A DNA stretch of 64,000 bases from positions 1,612,001 through 1,676,000 of the forward strand of contig OZ252002.1 in assembly GCA_965247265.1 (NCBI GenBank). The letters are read 5' to 3'. The notes under the pieces are model-generated. The model was not told where the DNA came from. It saw only the letters and a list, made by a program, of their open reading frames with translations, and ran no database searches. Both the position numbers and the translations under genes were made by a program. This stretch comes from G965247265 sp965247265 (GTDB taxonomy: Bacteria; Pseudomonadota; Gammaproteobacteria; UBA4575). Shown in pieces: positions 27,791 through 36,114 of this stretch (positions are counted from its first letter, which is position 1; every line of letters starts with the position of its first letter).

Positions 27791-27826
27791 CCGCTAATGT
27801 CCGCTTTCGGCCATTAGCGGACATTG
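27791..27826. repeat. Dispersed palindromic repeat, copy B (most complete)
   Basis: CCGCTAATGTCCGCTTTCGG followed by CCATTAGCGGACATTG. It contains two nested inverted repeats (CCGCTAATG/CATTAGCGG and AATGTCCGC/GCGGACATT), so two alternative hairpins can form. It lies between the ferritin-like gene (divergent) and the stomatin-like gene. Confidence 0.8.
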
Positions 27827-28006
27827 AATAAAAACATCTGTCAATTCGTTGTCAATGTTGTAGTCTCGAAAATTTATTGAGATTAATAAAAACTATGTTT
27901 ACAGCCGCAACCAGGCGTTGACGGTTGTGAATCGCTTTCAGTTTGCCTCATTTCTTTGGCATCAACTCTTTTGGTATGAATACTGGTTTATCTGTTGGCC
28001 ACTCCG

Positions 28007-28777
28007 TTAATGGCCGGCTTCTGGTTTTGAAGACTTGTCAAGCAATTCAGTAAGCGGTCCGACAATATCTATAGGTAATGGAAATACAATCGTGGAACTT
28101 TTTTCTCCAGCTATTTCTGTTAGCGTTTGTAAATAACGTAGCTGTAATGCTTGAGGTTGTTTCGCCAATATTTGTGATGCTTCAAGTAATTTATGTGCAG
28201 CTTGTTGTTCACCTTCAGCATGAATAATTTTTGCGCGTCTTTCACGTTCCGCTTCTGCCTGCTTGGCAATTGCACGTATCATGCTTTCATCTATATCTAC
28301 GTGTTTAATCTCGACGTTGGAAACTTTAATACCCCAGGCATCGGTATGTTGATCTAGAATGTGTTGTATATGCTGATTTAGTTTGTCGCGTTCCGCTAGT
28401 ATCTCGTCAAGCTCATGTTGACCCAGTACAGATCGTAGAGTTGTCTGTGCCAATTGACTGGTAGCCTCTAAAAAATGTTCGACTTGTATAATCGCCTTTT
28501 TTGGATCGATGACACGAAAATAGACTACTGCATTGACCTTTACTGAAACATTATCGAGTGAAATAACGTCTTGAGTTGGGACATCCATTACGACAGTTCG
28601 CAAACCAACGCGCTCCATTTTCTGAATGATAGGGATGATTATGATGAGGCCAGGGCCTTTAACTTTCCAAAACCTTCCCAATAAGAATACTACAGCACGG
28701 TCATACTCTCGTAATACTCTGAACCAGGATAAAATGAACAATACAATAAATGCTATAAAAATGGCCCAATAAATCAT
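28007..28777 (-). CDS. Stomatin/slipin-type SPFH-domain protein
   Basis: 256 residues. An N-terminal membrane segment (MIYWAIFIAFIVLFILSWF) is followed by the SPFH core (VREYDRAVVFLLGRFWKVKGPG type start; VPTQDVISLDNVSVKVNAVVYFRV, LRSVLGQHELDEILAERDKLN) and a coiled-coil stretch rich in Ala/Glu/Arg (AIAKQAEAERERRAKIIHAEGEQQAA). Such proteins scaffold membrane microdomains and work with NfeD proteases. The ATG overlaps the end of the nfeD-like gene by 4 bases, so the two are co-translated. Confidence 0.88.
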   Translation of the reverse strand: MIYWAIFIAFIVLFILSWFRVLREYDRAVVFLLGRFWKVKGPGLIIIIPIIQKMERVGLRTVVMDVPTQDVISLDNVSVKVNAVVYFRVIDPKKAIIQVEHFLEATSQLAQTTLRSVLGQHELDEILAERDKLNQHIQHILDQHTDAWGIKVSNVEIKHVDIDESMIRAIAKQAEAERERRAKIIHAEGEQQAAHKLLEASQILAKQPQALQLRYLQTLTEIAGEKSSTIVFPLPIDIVGPLTELLDKSSKPEAGH

Positions 28778-30189
28778 GATGATTCCTCCGTTGTTGAGTT
28801 CTCTGGCTCAACAATTAATGTGAGTCCCTCTATTCCAGTAACGCGAATTTTTTGTCCAGGTGCAATAGGCGCTTGTGATTTTGCTTGCCAGTTTTCACTA
28901 TGCACACTTACTCGACCATAATTTTCTACTGCCTCGATCACTTCACCAGTGCTGCCAACTAATTCTTCACTTCCGCTTACTACCGGGTTTTTACGAGATT
29001 TATGCACTAAAGATAAAATAGCGAAAAAAAACAGGCCGTTTGCAACAGCAAAAGTGAAAATAAAGGGTATCGAAACTCCGTAACCCTCAAAATCTGTGTC
29101 GATCAAAATAATAGAGCCAATCACAAATGCAATTACTCCTCCTATCCCAAGCGCACCAAAGCTTGGAACAAAGGCTTCGCTAATCATAAATAAAATACCG
29201 AGTAAAATTAGCGCAAGGCCTGCATAGTTTATGGGTAAAACTTGTGCGGCATAAAGTGCGAGCAAAATACATATGCCACCCAACACGCCCGGTAAGACAA
29301 AACCAGGATTTAACATTTCATAAATTAGTCCGAACATCCCCAGAGTCATTAAAATAGGTAGAATGTTTGGATCAGTAATAATGGATAATAATTTATTTCG
29401 CCAATCTGGTTCATGATAATATATTGACGCAGTTTCTGTAGCTAACTTGCGTTCTTGGCCTAAGACGTTTATGGAATAGCCATCTAGTTTTTTTAATAAG
29501 TCAGTAATATTGTTTTCAATTAGGTCAATAACATTAATTTCAATTGCTTCTTCTGCGGATAAACTACTTGCACTACGTACAGCTTTTTCTGCCCACTCTA
29601 CATTGCGCCCGCGTAATTGTGCGAGACCACGAATATAAGCTGCGGCATCATTCACAATTTTTCTTTGCATAGCGCTGGGTAGATGCTTGTTATCACTTGC
29701 ATCTTCTTCATCCATTTCATCATCTTCCGATTGTGCATCATCGGATGGTTTTGGAGAACCAGGAAACTCCGGCATACCGCCAATTTGAACAGGCGTCGCA
29801 GCACCTAGAGTTGTTGCTGGGGCCATCGCTGCAATATGGGATGCGTAAAGAATGTAGGTTCCTGCACTTGCTGCGCGTGCACCACTAGGTGAAACAAAAG
29901 TGGCAACAGGAACAGATGAGGAAATGATGGCTTGAATGATATCGCGCATCGCGGTATCCAGGCCCCCGGGTGTATCCATTTTTAGTATTACTAGTTCAGC
30001 ACCTGTATTTATAGCATCATCTAATCCATGTAAAACATAATCACTGGTAGCGGGCCCAATGGGGCCACTTATTGTTATAACAATTACTTGTTTATTGTTG
30101 CTTGTGTCTTCCCCGTATACTAATGGCAGCATCACAATCAGTATTAAAAATATAAGTCGTTTTAGCCAAATAGCTTTTCGATTGTTCAT
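28774..30189 (-). CDS. nfeD: NfeD-like membrane-bound serine protease
   Basis: 471 residues: a signal peptide or anchor, then a ClpP/SppA-type protease domain with VVITISGPIGPATSDYVLHGL, LDTPGGLDTAMRDII and the nucleophile motif PSGARAASAGTYI, followed by four hydrophobic segments (about 265-375) and a C-terminal OB-fold NfeD domain (GSTGEVIEAVENYGRVSV...GQKIRVTGIEGLTLIVEP). An acidic low-complexity insert (DDAQSEDDEMDEEDASD) lies inside the protease domain. It cleaves hydrophobic segments of partner stomatins in studied archaea. It is translationally coupled to the stomatin-like gene. Confidence 0.9.
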   Translation of the reverse strand: MNNRKAIWLKRLIFLILIVMLPLVYGEDTSNNKQVIVITISGPIGPATSDYVLHGLDDAINTGAELVILKMDTPGGLDTAMRDIIQAIISSSVPVATFVSPSGARAASAGTYILYASHIAAMAPATTLGAATPVQIGGMPEFPGSPKPSDDAQSEDDEMDEEDASDNKHLPSAMQRKIVNDAAAYIRGLAQLRGRNVEWAEKAVRSASSLSAEEAIEINVIDLIENNITDLLKKLDGYSINVLGQERKLATETASIYYHEPDWRNKLLSIITDPNILPILMTLGMFGLIYEMLNPGFVLPGVLGGICILLALYAAQVLPINYAGLALILLGILFMISEAFVPSFGALGIGGVIAFVIGSIILIDTDFEGYGVSIPFIFTFAVANGLFFFAILSLVHKSRKNPVVSGSEELVGSTGEVIEAVENYGRVSVHSENWQAKSQAPIAPGQKIRVTGIEGLTLIVEPENSTTEESS

Positions 30190-30295
30190 TCCAATTCCAT
30201 AAATATTATTATTCTATAATACTCTTAATAGCTGCATGATAGGGCGAGTGCATATATATTAAACTGATGTAAATCATTAAATTTATAACTAATTT

Positions 30296-31861
30296 ATGAG
30301 CGTTTCTGATCAATTGATTACTGCACTTAGCGAACCTTCTATTTATGTGCATGAAGTAAGTGCCATTTCTGTTATAGAAACTCATATATCTTGGGTTGTG
30401 TTGACTGGGGACTATGCTTACAAAATTAAAAAGCCAATTAAGTATAGTTTTGTAGACTTCTCGACACTCGAGAAACGGCGTTTTTATTGCCACGAAGAAC
30501 TGCGTTTGAATTCTCGCCTAGCACCAAATTTATACGTGGATGTGGTTGCGATAACAGGCAGTCCTAAACATCCATCATTTAAATAGTCAAATGAACCCTT
30601 CGAATATGCTGTAAAAATGTGCCAATTTTCACAACATTCATTATTGAGTTATTTGTCAACCTATCAGCAATTGCATCAACGGCATATTGATGATATGGCT
30701 GTAGAAATTGCTAAATTTCACATGAGTATCGAGAAGGCTACAACTGACAGCACATTCGGTACGCCAGAAGATATTCACTATTGGAGCACAGATAATTTTG
30801 AACAAATTGAAGCTAATACTGAAGCGAAGGGCGATTTATTAATATTGGATAAGATTAAAGCGTGGAGCAAAGCCGAATACAGTAAGAAAAATGCACAATT
30901 TATACAAAGGGAAAATCATGGATTTGTGCGTGAGTGTCACGGTGATATGCACTTAGATAACATGGTATTAATTAATGGCAAAGTCACAATTTTTGATGGT
31001 ATCGATTTTAATAAGCATTTACGTTGGATTGATATCATGAGTGAGGTTGCATTCGTAGCAATGGATTTACGAAACCGTGGGTACCCTGAATTTGCCAATC
31101 GATTCATTAATTTATATTTACAACATATCGGTGATTATAATGGATTAAGTGTGCTGAATTATTATTTAGTGTATCGAGCGATTGTTAGAGCTAAAATTGC
31201 AGCTTTGCGTATTTCGCAAAAGCATCTTTCTAAAGCTGAAGAGAAAAAATTACAGAAAGAATTTAAATCCTATATAGAATTATGTTCATGCTATATTTTA
31301 AAATTAGATGTAGCACTAATCATCACACATGGCTTATCTGGTTCAGGAAAATCTACTTATACAGAGTCTTTGTTTGAATCAATTGGGGCAATACGAATCC
31401 GGTCTGATGTGGAACGTAAAAGATTACGTGGATATGAGGCATCAGAACATACACATTCACCTATAAATGAAGGTATTTATACAGAGCAATCTTCCTTGGC
31501 AACCTATACGAGACTAGTAGATCTTTCGAAGTCAATTCTCAATTCAGGTTATCCCGTAATTGTTGACGCATGTTTCTTGCAACGTAAACAACGTGATGAG
31601 TTTCATATGCTAGCCTCGGATCTACAAAAACCTTTTATTATTTTAGCATTTCAAGCAACTGAAGAAATTTTAAAAGAACGCATAATCACCAGAGCTAAAA
31701 ATAAATGTGACTCATCAGAAGCAAATTTGGAGGTCCTAAATTTTCAACTTAACAATTATGAACTACTCAATGATGGTGAAAAGATAAATACAATAATTAT
31801 TAATACTGAAGAAGATATTCAAATAAGTGAGGTTGTAAAATCTATAGTTAATAGAATGTAG
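30296..31861 (+). pseudogene. Aminoglycoside-phosphotransferase-like plus AAA ATPase fusion, interrupted by a stop
   Basis: The frame beginning at 30296 reads IYVHEVSAISVIETHISWVVLTGDYAYKIKKP and LNSRLAPNLYVDVVAITG, then meets TAG at 30584-30586 and continues in the same frame with EPFEYAVKMCQF, the normal next motif of this family. The second part holds ECHGDMHLDNMVL (phosphotransferase-type catalytic loop) and a C-terminal kinase-like ATPase with GLSGSGKST. A full protein would be 521 residues. Only the stop separates the parts, so a single base change inactivates it or leaves a shortened product from about 30617. Substrate unknown. Confidence 0.8.
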
Positions 31862-31918
31862 ATATTATTGTGAATATTCAACAGCGGTAACAAAATATTT
31901 GATCCAAATTCGCAGCTT

Positions 31919-32146
31919 ATGCAATGCAGGGCATTAGTTAGTGGAATTGAGATCATTTATCTTGAAACTCGACTTAGTAATGCAGCAGGTCGAAAGTTTT
32001 ATCAAAGACTTGGATACAAAGCTATTCAACGCATACCCAGATACTATGGAGGTAGAGAAGCTGCTATTAGACTGGCAAAGGATTTGTGGTTAGATGAACA
32101 CTGTGAAAAAACCTTACCACTCATTAAATTGAGGTGTACTGATTAG
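31919..32146 (+). pseudogene. GNAT acetyltransferase, C-terminal remnant
   Basis: 75 residues ending a GNAT fold: IIYLETRLSNAAGRKFYQRLGYKAIQRIPRYYGG and EAAIRLAKDL. The N-terminal half, including the acetyl-CoA-binding R/Q-x-x-G-x-G/A loop, is absent upstream, where only about 60 bases separate it from the previous gene. It is a remnant and unlikely to be active. Confidence 0.65.
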
Positions 32147-32464
32147 CACAAAAAGTGAATGACCGCTAACGACCCAAAGCGGACATAAAAAATTACCTTA
32201 TTAAAATTTAACCATAAAGTTATAAGTAAACTTAGTTTTTTATAAGCCCATCGGAACATTGATCCAATTTTACCTGGGCTGTATCTTTCGCAGCCAACGG
32301 GGCTGGGCGAATTTGGTGCATGGATGCACCTACATCGATCAAAAAATTCTCCCTTTAAATAAAACTATCACACTTATTTGTTGAAATATAAGTGTGTTCA
32401 GAATGTGGCATACCTATTGCAGTTAATTTAGTTATTTGAATCCTTGGTTGGGGGTGTTTCTAGT
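32147..32464 (+). other. Intergenic stretch with repeat and palindromes
   Basis: About 320 bases. It contains one dispersed repeat (32158-32186) and a GC-richer patch near 32268-32335 with a perfect short palindrome GGTGCATGGATGCACC (32317-32332) and a stem around GGGCTG/CAGCC. No gene seen; a small structured RNA cannot be excluded. Confidence 0.4.
32158..32186. repeat. Dispersed palindromic repeat, copy C
   Basis: AATGACCGCTAACGACCCAA then AGCGGACAT. Same family as 27791, read on the opposite strand. Confidence 0.75.
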
Positions 32465-32653
32465 ATGAAAATTTTGACATTACGTGCTCTTGTAGTTATT
32501 TCATTGGTGGCGTTGACACTAACAGCCATCGCCGTACCCACTACATATCGCCAAGGATTCACACAGATAGATATGTATGTGATGCCTGAGCCGTTTTCAG
32601 CCAGTCCTCTAATAACCTATTCATCAATGGAGTCTTCACCCGGCGAGTCATAA
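32465..32653 (+). CDS. Small secreted or membrane-anchored protein
   Basis: 62 residues from the ATG at 32465 (MKILTLRALVVISLVALTLTAIAVP). The first 25 residues form a signal peptide or single span. The rest is short and polar (TTYRQGFTQIDMYVMPEPFSASPL...). An upstream TTG at 32444 would add seven residues. No family recognised. A hairpin lies 65 bases downstream. Confidence 0.45.
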   Translation: MKILTLRALVVISLVALTLTAIAVPTTYRQGFTQIDMYVMPEPFSASPLITYSSMESSPGES

Positions 32654-32717
32654 ATATGGCAAAAGATCACGCTAGATTAATGACATACATAGATAAAACA
32701 TCTGCTGAAAAAGTTAG

Positions 32718-32781
32718 AACAGCCGACCTTGATCGTGGGGACAATAAGTTAAGGGGCGCGCATGATCGGCCGGCTGTTTTT
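32718..32781 (+). terminator. Hairpin with T-tract upstream of the Met-rich gene
   Basis: AACAGCCG...GATC (32718 onward) pairs with GATC..CGGCTGTT ending in TTTTT (to 32781), with a loop of about 35 bases. It looks like a terminator for the small secreted gene. A 59-codon frame crosses it (32656-32835), but I give that little weight. Confidence 0.5.
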
Positions 32782-32841
32782 ATTGAACCCAGTAAACAAC
32801 GAAATCACAACACAAAGAGTAATAAAACGAGGTAATTACTT

Positions 32842-33435
32842 ATGACACTCTCTAAAGCCACAATTGCCATATTTATTGGCGCTTTTTTAATCGGAATTTC
32901 TTCTGTAGTAGTCTTTGCTAAAAGCGAGAAGGAAGAAAATCAAGAGGTAGCTTCTTTTGAATGCAAACTAGAAAAGTACATAGATCCAGTTGTATTCGCT
33001 GAAACCATGGCAGATCCAACCAAATTCATGGAAATGATGATGATCATGAGCAATCCTCAATCAGTCCCTGGCATGATGGAATGCTCTATGAAACCCGAAA
33101 CTTGGAATAAAGTAATGGCAAATTACAGTAACCCTGTAGCAATGACAGCAATGATGGGCCAGTTTTTGAATCCACAGGCGTATATGAACTGGATGGCTGC
33201 ATCCATGAACCCACAGCTCTATCAACCAATGTATGCATTCATGAATCCTGCGTATTACACACAATGGATGTACGTCTCTATGAATCCACAAACCTATCAA
33301 CCAATGTTTAAAATGATGGACTCAACTTGGCAACAGGAAAGCACTGCCTCAATAATAGACCCAAATTTTTATTCAAAAATGTTCGCAGGTTTCTTTAAGC
33401 CACCAACAGTTGCTGATGCAACAGCAGCAGAATAA
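32842..33435 (+). CDS. Secreted Met-rich repeat protein
   Basis: 197 residues with a signal peptide (MTLSKATIAIFIGAFLIGISSVVVFA). The mature protein has repeats of 17-22 residues centred on MNPQxYxxWM or MNPQxYQPM (LNPQAYMNWM, MNPQLYQPMYAFMNPAYYTQWM, MNPQTYQPMFKMM) and further Met clusters (KFMEMMMIMSNP). About one residue in seven is Met. Met-rich secreted proteins often bind Cu(I), but there is no direct evidence here. Two cysteines (FECKLEK and MMECSMK) could pair. A good terminator follows at 33523. Confidence 0.65.
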   Translation: MTLSKATIAIFIGAFLIGISSVVVFAKSEKEENQEVASFECKLEKYIDPVVFAETMADPTKFMEMMMIMSNPQSVPGMMECSMKPETWNKVMANYSNPVAMTAMMGQFLNPQAYMNWMAASMNPQLYQPMYAFMNPAYYTQWMYVSMNPQTYQPMFKMMDSTWQQESTASIIDPNFYSKMFAGFFKPPTVADATAAE

Positions 33436-33522
33436 TTAAATAAAATCTAACCATTGCAGGATACAGCAGATTAGTACTGACTCTCTGGAACCAGAGCAGA
33501 GAATTAATCTAACGCTCTGTTG

Positions 33523-33550
33523 AAGCCTCGGTCAATAGATCGGGGCTTTT
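33523..33550 (+). terminator. Intrinsic terminator
   Basis: AAGCCTCG, a loop, then CGGGGCTTTT: a GC stem followed by Ts, about 90 bases after the Met-rich gene. Confidence 0.75.
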
Positions 33551-33601
33551 ATGTGTATTGTGAAAATCAACAAATGACTACAATTGGTCTAAAGAAATCA
33601 A

Positions 33602-33901
33602 ATGAATAAGGGTTGCAAAGTAGTGCTTATTTCCAATTCTGGATACAAAGAAGAACACAACGGTCTGCTGCAACAGCTAATAGAAAATGAAATTGAGCTT
33701 TTCTGTACCGTAGGTATTGTGTGCCAGGAGTGGGAAGAAGCTATGGACTTGTTGTGTGCTGAGTTAGATGCCACTGACATTAAACCAAACGCTTTCTGTA
33801 ATACGACATCTCATCCTAATGAAAGTGTTGAAGAAGTGATTAAGTTTGCCAAAAGTTGGAGCACGCATATTGCAACAGAAGTAAAAATAATCGAGATTTA
33901 A
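33602..33901 (+). CDS. Hypothetical soluble protein
   Basis: 99 residues with an alpha/beta pattern: KVVLISNSGY strand, LLQQLIENEIELFCTVGIVCQEW, MDLLCAELDATD, then EEVIKFAKSWSTH helix and a final strand VKIIEI. The layout resembles small receiver-like or DUF7684-type folds. No catalytic motif is obvious. The ribosome site is poor. It stands between a terminator and a dispersed repeat. Confidence 0.55.
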   Translation: MNKGCKVVLISNSGYKEEHNGLLQQLIENEIELFCTVGIVCQEWEEAMDLLCAELDATDIKPNAFCNTTSHPNESVEEVIKFAKSWSTHIATEVKIIEI

Positions 33902-33912
33902 CTAATGTAGTA

Positions 33913-33943
33913 AATGTCCGCTTATGGCCGAAAGCGGTCTTTT
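33913..33943. repeat. Dispersed palindromic repeat, copy D
   Basis: AATGTCCGCTTATGGCCGAA then AGCGGTCTTTT, directly downstream of the hypothetical gene at 33602. Confidence 0.75.
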
Positions 33944-34013
33944 GATTCACTCTTAAGCAAGCTTTCAGTTATTGTGTATCAAAATTAGGAGAAATTGATA
34001 CAATTTTTGTCTG

Positions 34014-34214
34014 TTATATTTTCATTTTACTATTATTTGTCTTTAATGGCCTCTTTGAAGCATCATTTAGCATGTCAACAGTGACATATTTTTCTCCATC
34101 TGGGGGCGTGATGGGTTTAAGTCCATATCGAACAAAAAATTCATCTACTTGCTCAATATTATCAAATCCATCAATTTCCAAAAAATCGCTAGCTGTAACT
34201 ATTCTTTCATCCAT
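34014..34214 (-). CDS. Small hypothetical protein
   Basis: 66 residues, MDERIVTASDFLEIDGFDNIEQVDEFFVRYGL..., with AGAGG upstream of the ATG. Acidic N-terminal half, basic C-terminal end. No family recognised. It ends near a dispersed repeat on one side and the tRNA remnant on the other. Confidence 0.45.
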   Translation of the reverse strand: MDERIVTASDFLEIDGFDNIEQVDEFFVRYGLKPITPPDGEKYVTVDMLNDASKRPLKTNNSKMKI

Positions 34215-34358
34215 ATTACTTACCTCTCTTTCAGTGATAGGTTAATTAATAAATCGCATGCTAATAAAAATGTATATAAAATCACGATAACAGTGATAGA
34301 TTTGGATATAAAGAAAATGAAAATGCTCAAATAACCGCATAGGTGAGCCAATCCACAT

Positions 34359-34408
34359 CGAGCTTTTAACCCGATGGTCATAGGTTCGAATCCTATACGA
34401 CTCACCAA
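34359..34408 (+). pseudogene. tRNA-Lys(TTT) 3' fragment, candidate attachment site
   Basis: The 3' half of a tRNA is clear: anticodon loop CTTTTAA (34364-34370), variable loop TGGTC, a perfect T arm ATAGG-TTCGAAT-CCTAT (34381-34397), the acceptor strand ACGACTC plus A, and an encoded CCA at 34406-34408. The 5' half (acceptor GAGTCGT and a D arm) is absent: the upstream bases do not fold as a D arm, and one anticodon-stem pair is mismatched. A piece from the anticodon loop to CCA is what tyrosine-recombinase islands leave at their distal end. An open antisense frame here (34220-34408) is an artefact. Confidence 0.7.
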
Positions 34409-34488
34409 TCTATAGACTTACCTTTCTTACTCAAATTTTAGCTGTTTATTTTCTAGTAAAATAATCAGTAAGCTGAAAATATATTACT

Positions 34489-34518
34489 ATGACCGCTAAC
34501 GACCCAATGCGGACATTC
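34489..34518. repeat. Dispersed palindromic repeat, copy E
   Basis: ATGACCGCTAACGACCCAAT then GCGGACATTC, almost identical to copy C at 32158. Confidence 0.75.
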
Positions 34519-34628
34519 AATTAATTATGAAATATGAAGTACATATGTTTCTTGTGAAGGTAACAGCTATGGCATTATTTAATTGTTGCTGAGAACTCAA
34601 AACGAACTTTTATGTGATAAATATTTTG

Positions 34629-35054
34629 ATGATGAAATTATATATTCCAATATTATTTTTACTGTTTGCGTTACTTCCTCATTTAGTAAGTGCAGAAGAG
34701 CTTCTCAAAACACAAACCTCATGGGATGGAGAAGGAATATCATACCCACAGGGACAACCAAAAATTACTTCAGTTAAGCTTCGTATAGAAGAAAATCAAG
34801 TGACAAAATTCCACTGTCATCCTGTACCAACGTTAGGAATTATTTTACAAGGTGATGTGGAAGTTGAAACAATAAATGGTAAGAAAATTTTCTTAAAGGA
34901 AGGGAAGTCTGCTGTAGAAGTAATGCGTACTATTCACAGAGGTCGAGCAATAAATGGGCCAGTAGAAATAATTGTTTTTTACGCTGGGTCAACGACGTTA
35001 CCTAACACGGTTATCCCTGAACACGACCTGACTAACAAGTACTGCAAGCACTAA
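34629..35054 (+). CDS. Secreted cupin-domain protein
   Basis: About 141 residues from the ATG pair at 34629/34632, with a signal peptide (MKLYIPILFLLFALLPHLVSA). The mature part is one small beta barrel with cupin motif features: VTKFHCHPVPTLGIILQGDVEVET and KSAVEVMRTIHRGRAINGPVEIIVFYAG. His residues in FHCHP and IHRG are placed like metal ligands. It ends NKYCKH. Possible role in metal-dependent binding or isomerisation in the periplasm; substrate unknown. Confidence 0.7.
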   Translation: MMKLYIPILFLLFALLPHLVSAEELLKTQTSWDGEGISYPQGQPKITSVKLRIEENQVTKFHCHPVPTLGIILQGDVEVETINGKKIFLKEGKSAVEVMRTIHRGRAINGPVEIIVFYAGSTTLPNTVIPEHDLTNKYCKH

Positions 35055-35452
35055 GTGTTGGCATGCCTATGTGTCGTAGGCAATCTAGAAATTTTAGCGC
35101 AACTATTCTAAGTTTCGCTTTTAATCCTAAGCGGACATTGGTAATTATTAATAGCAAATAAATATATGAACTTTATCAGTTTAAATACACCATCATGTTA
35201 AATTTTAATATCATATTATTTATGAGAATATTGATACTTGTGTATTGGCTTAAATTTTAAGTTTAATTTGTGAACTAAGATCAACATAAATTTACATTTA
35301 ATTTCCGCTAACCTTGGTTAAGATCACTACTTTATGCTTGCACAATATTAGGGCAAGAGTAAAGTGTAAAAGTGTGCTGAGCTTGATGGGGGCTCTTAGT
35401 CAACGATTAGCTAATAAAATAATAATATTACATCAAATGGGAGGAGTTGATT
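35055..35452 (+). other. Intergenic stretch with degenerate repeat
   Basis: About 400 AT-rich bases. A degenerate member of the palindrome family (copy F, 35112-35140, TTTCGCTTTTAATCCTAAGC then GGACATTG) lies near the start. GAGGAG before 35453 is the ribosome site of the next gene. Confidence 0.5.
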
Positions 35453-35986
35453 ATGACGAGTATGACGAGTCACGTAGCGTTATCAGTGAGTATAGCTGTT
35501 TTAGGTGGGATAGCAGCAGCATTATGTTTAGGCCCGTTGTCAGGTATGGTCTTAATTTGGGCCGTGTTCATTGCTTGGGCATGTTATTTTGCAATTGGCG
35601 GTGATGGTAAAGCCTTAATTAATACTATTGTTTGTGGAATTCTTGGGGCGGTACTGGCTTGGATTGCATTACTTATAATCTTAGGAATTCCTTTAGCAGG
35701 TTTAATAACTTTACCAATTTGGGCAGGAATCGTGATTGCTGCAACCGTTTTTGTAATGTGCTGGTTAGCGAAAATTAAAATATTTTCAGCACTTCCAGCC
35801 AGCGTTTTAGGGTATGCAAGCGTTGCTAGTTTAGCTCTTCAGACGCCTGACGTGTTCTCAATTAGTTCGCTAACTTCTGTTAGCTTTAATAATAATGCGC
35901 TAATTATAATTGTGATTTCATTTGTTGTTGGAGCGGTGCTCGGTATGATTTCTGGCCTTGTTGGAAATGCCATAGCATCAGACTAA
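35453..35986 (+). CDS. DUF1097-like integral membrane protein
   Basis: 177 residues from the ATG at 35453, chosen for its GGAGG site. Five to six hydrophobic segments with Gly/Ala-rich helices (GGIAAALCLGPLSGMVLIWAVFIAWACYFAIGGDGKAL, ILGIPLAGLITLPIWAGIVIAATVF). The motif CYFAIGGDGKALINTIVCGILGAVLAW fits the DUF1097 inner-membrane family. Function unknown. A clean terminator follows at 36035. Confidence 0.7.
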   Translation: MTSMTSHVALSVSIAVLGGIAAALCLGPLSGMVLIWAVFIAWACYFAIGGDGKALINTIVCGILGAVLAWIALLIILGIPLAGLITLPIWAGIVIAATVFVMCWLAKIKIFSALPASVLGYASVASLALQTPDVFSISSLTSVSFNNNALIIIVISFVVGAVLGMISGLVGNAIASD

Positions 35987-36034
35987 ATGGGTTGCTGCAT
36001 AATGCTGTGCTGAGAACCTACAAGTTATTATAAG

Positions 36035-36066
36035 AAATAAAGGGGCTCTTCTGGCGCCCCTTTATT
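36035..36066 (+). terminator. Intrinsic terminator
   Basis: AAATAAAGGGGC, a short loop, then GCCCCTTTATT: a strong GC stem with A and T flanks, about 50 bases after the DUF1097-like gene. It may also serve the convergent exchanger remnant. Confidence 0.85.
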
Positions 36067-36114
36067 ATTCGTGGCATTAAATAAATAATGATACAACCTA
36101 AAGTGGGCATATGA

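Noticed and set aside
32656..32835. 59-codon ORF between the small secreted gene and the Met-rich gene
   Set aside because: It runs through a terminator-like hairpin, has a poor ribosome site and a low-complexity end. Kept only as a note.
34220..34408. 62-residue antisense ORF (VSRIGFEPMTIGLKARC...)
   Set aside because: This is the well-known artefact of translating the reverse strand of a tRNA; it overlaps the tRNA-Lys fragment.
21876..35140. Palindromic repeats as a CRISPR array
   Set aside because: Copies are kilobases apart in single intergenic sites, are not evenly spaced, and there are no cas genes.
35314..35604. 96-codon ORF overlapping the DUF1097-like gene
   Set aside because: It is out of frame with the clear membrane-protein gene that has a strong ribosome site; a shadow frame.
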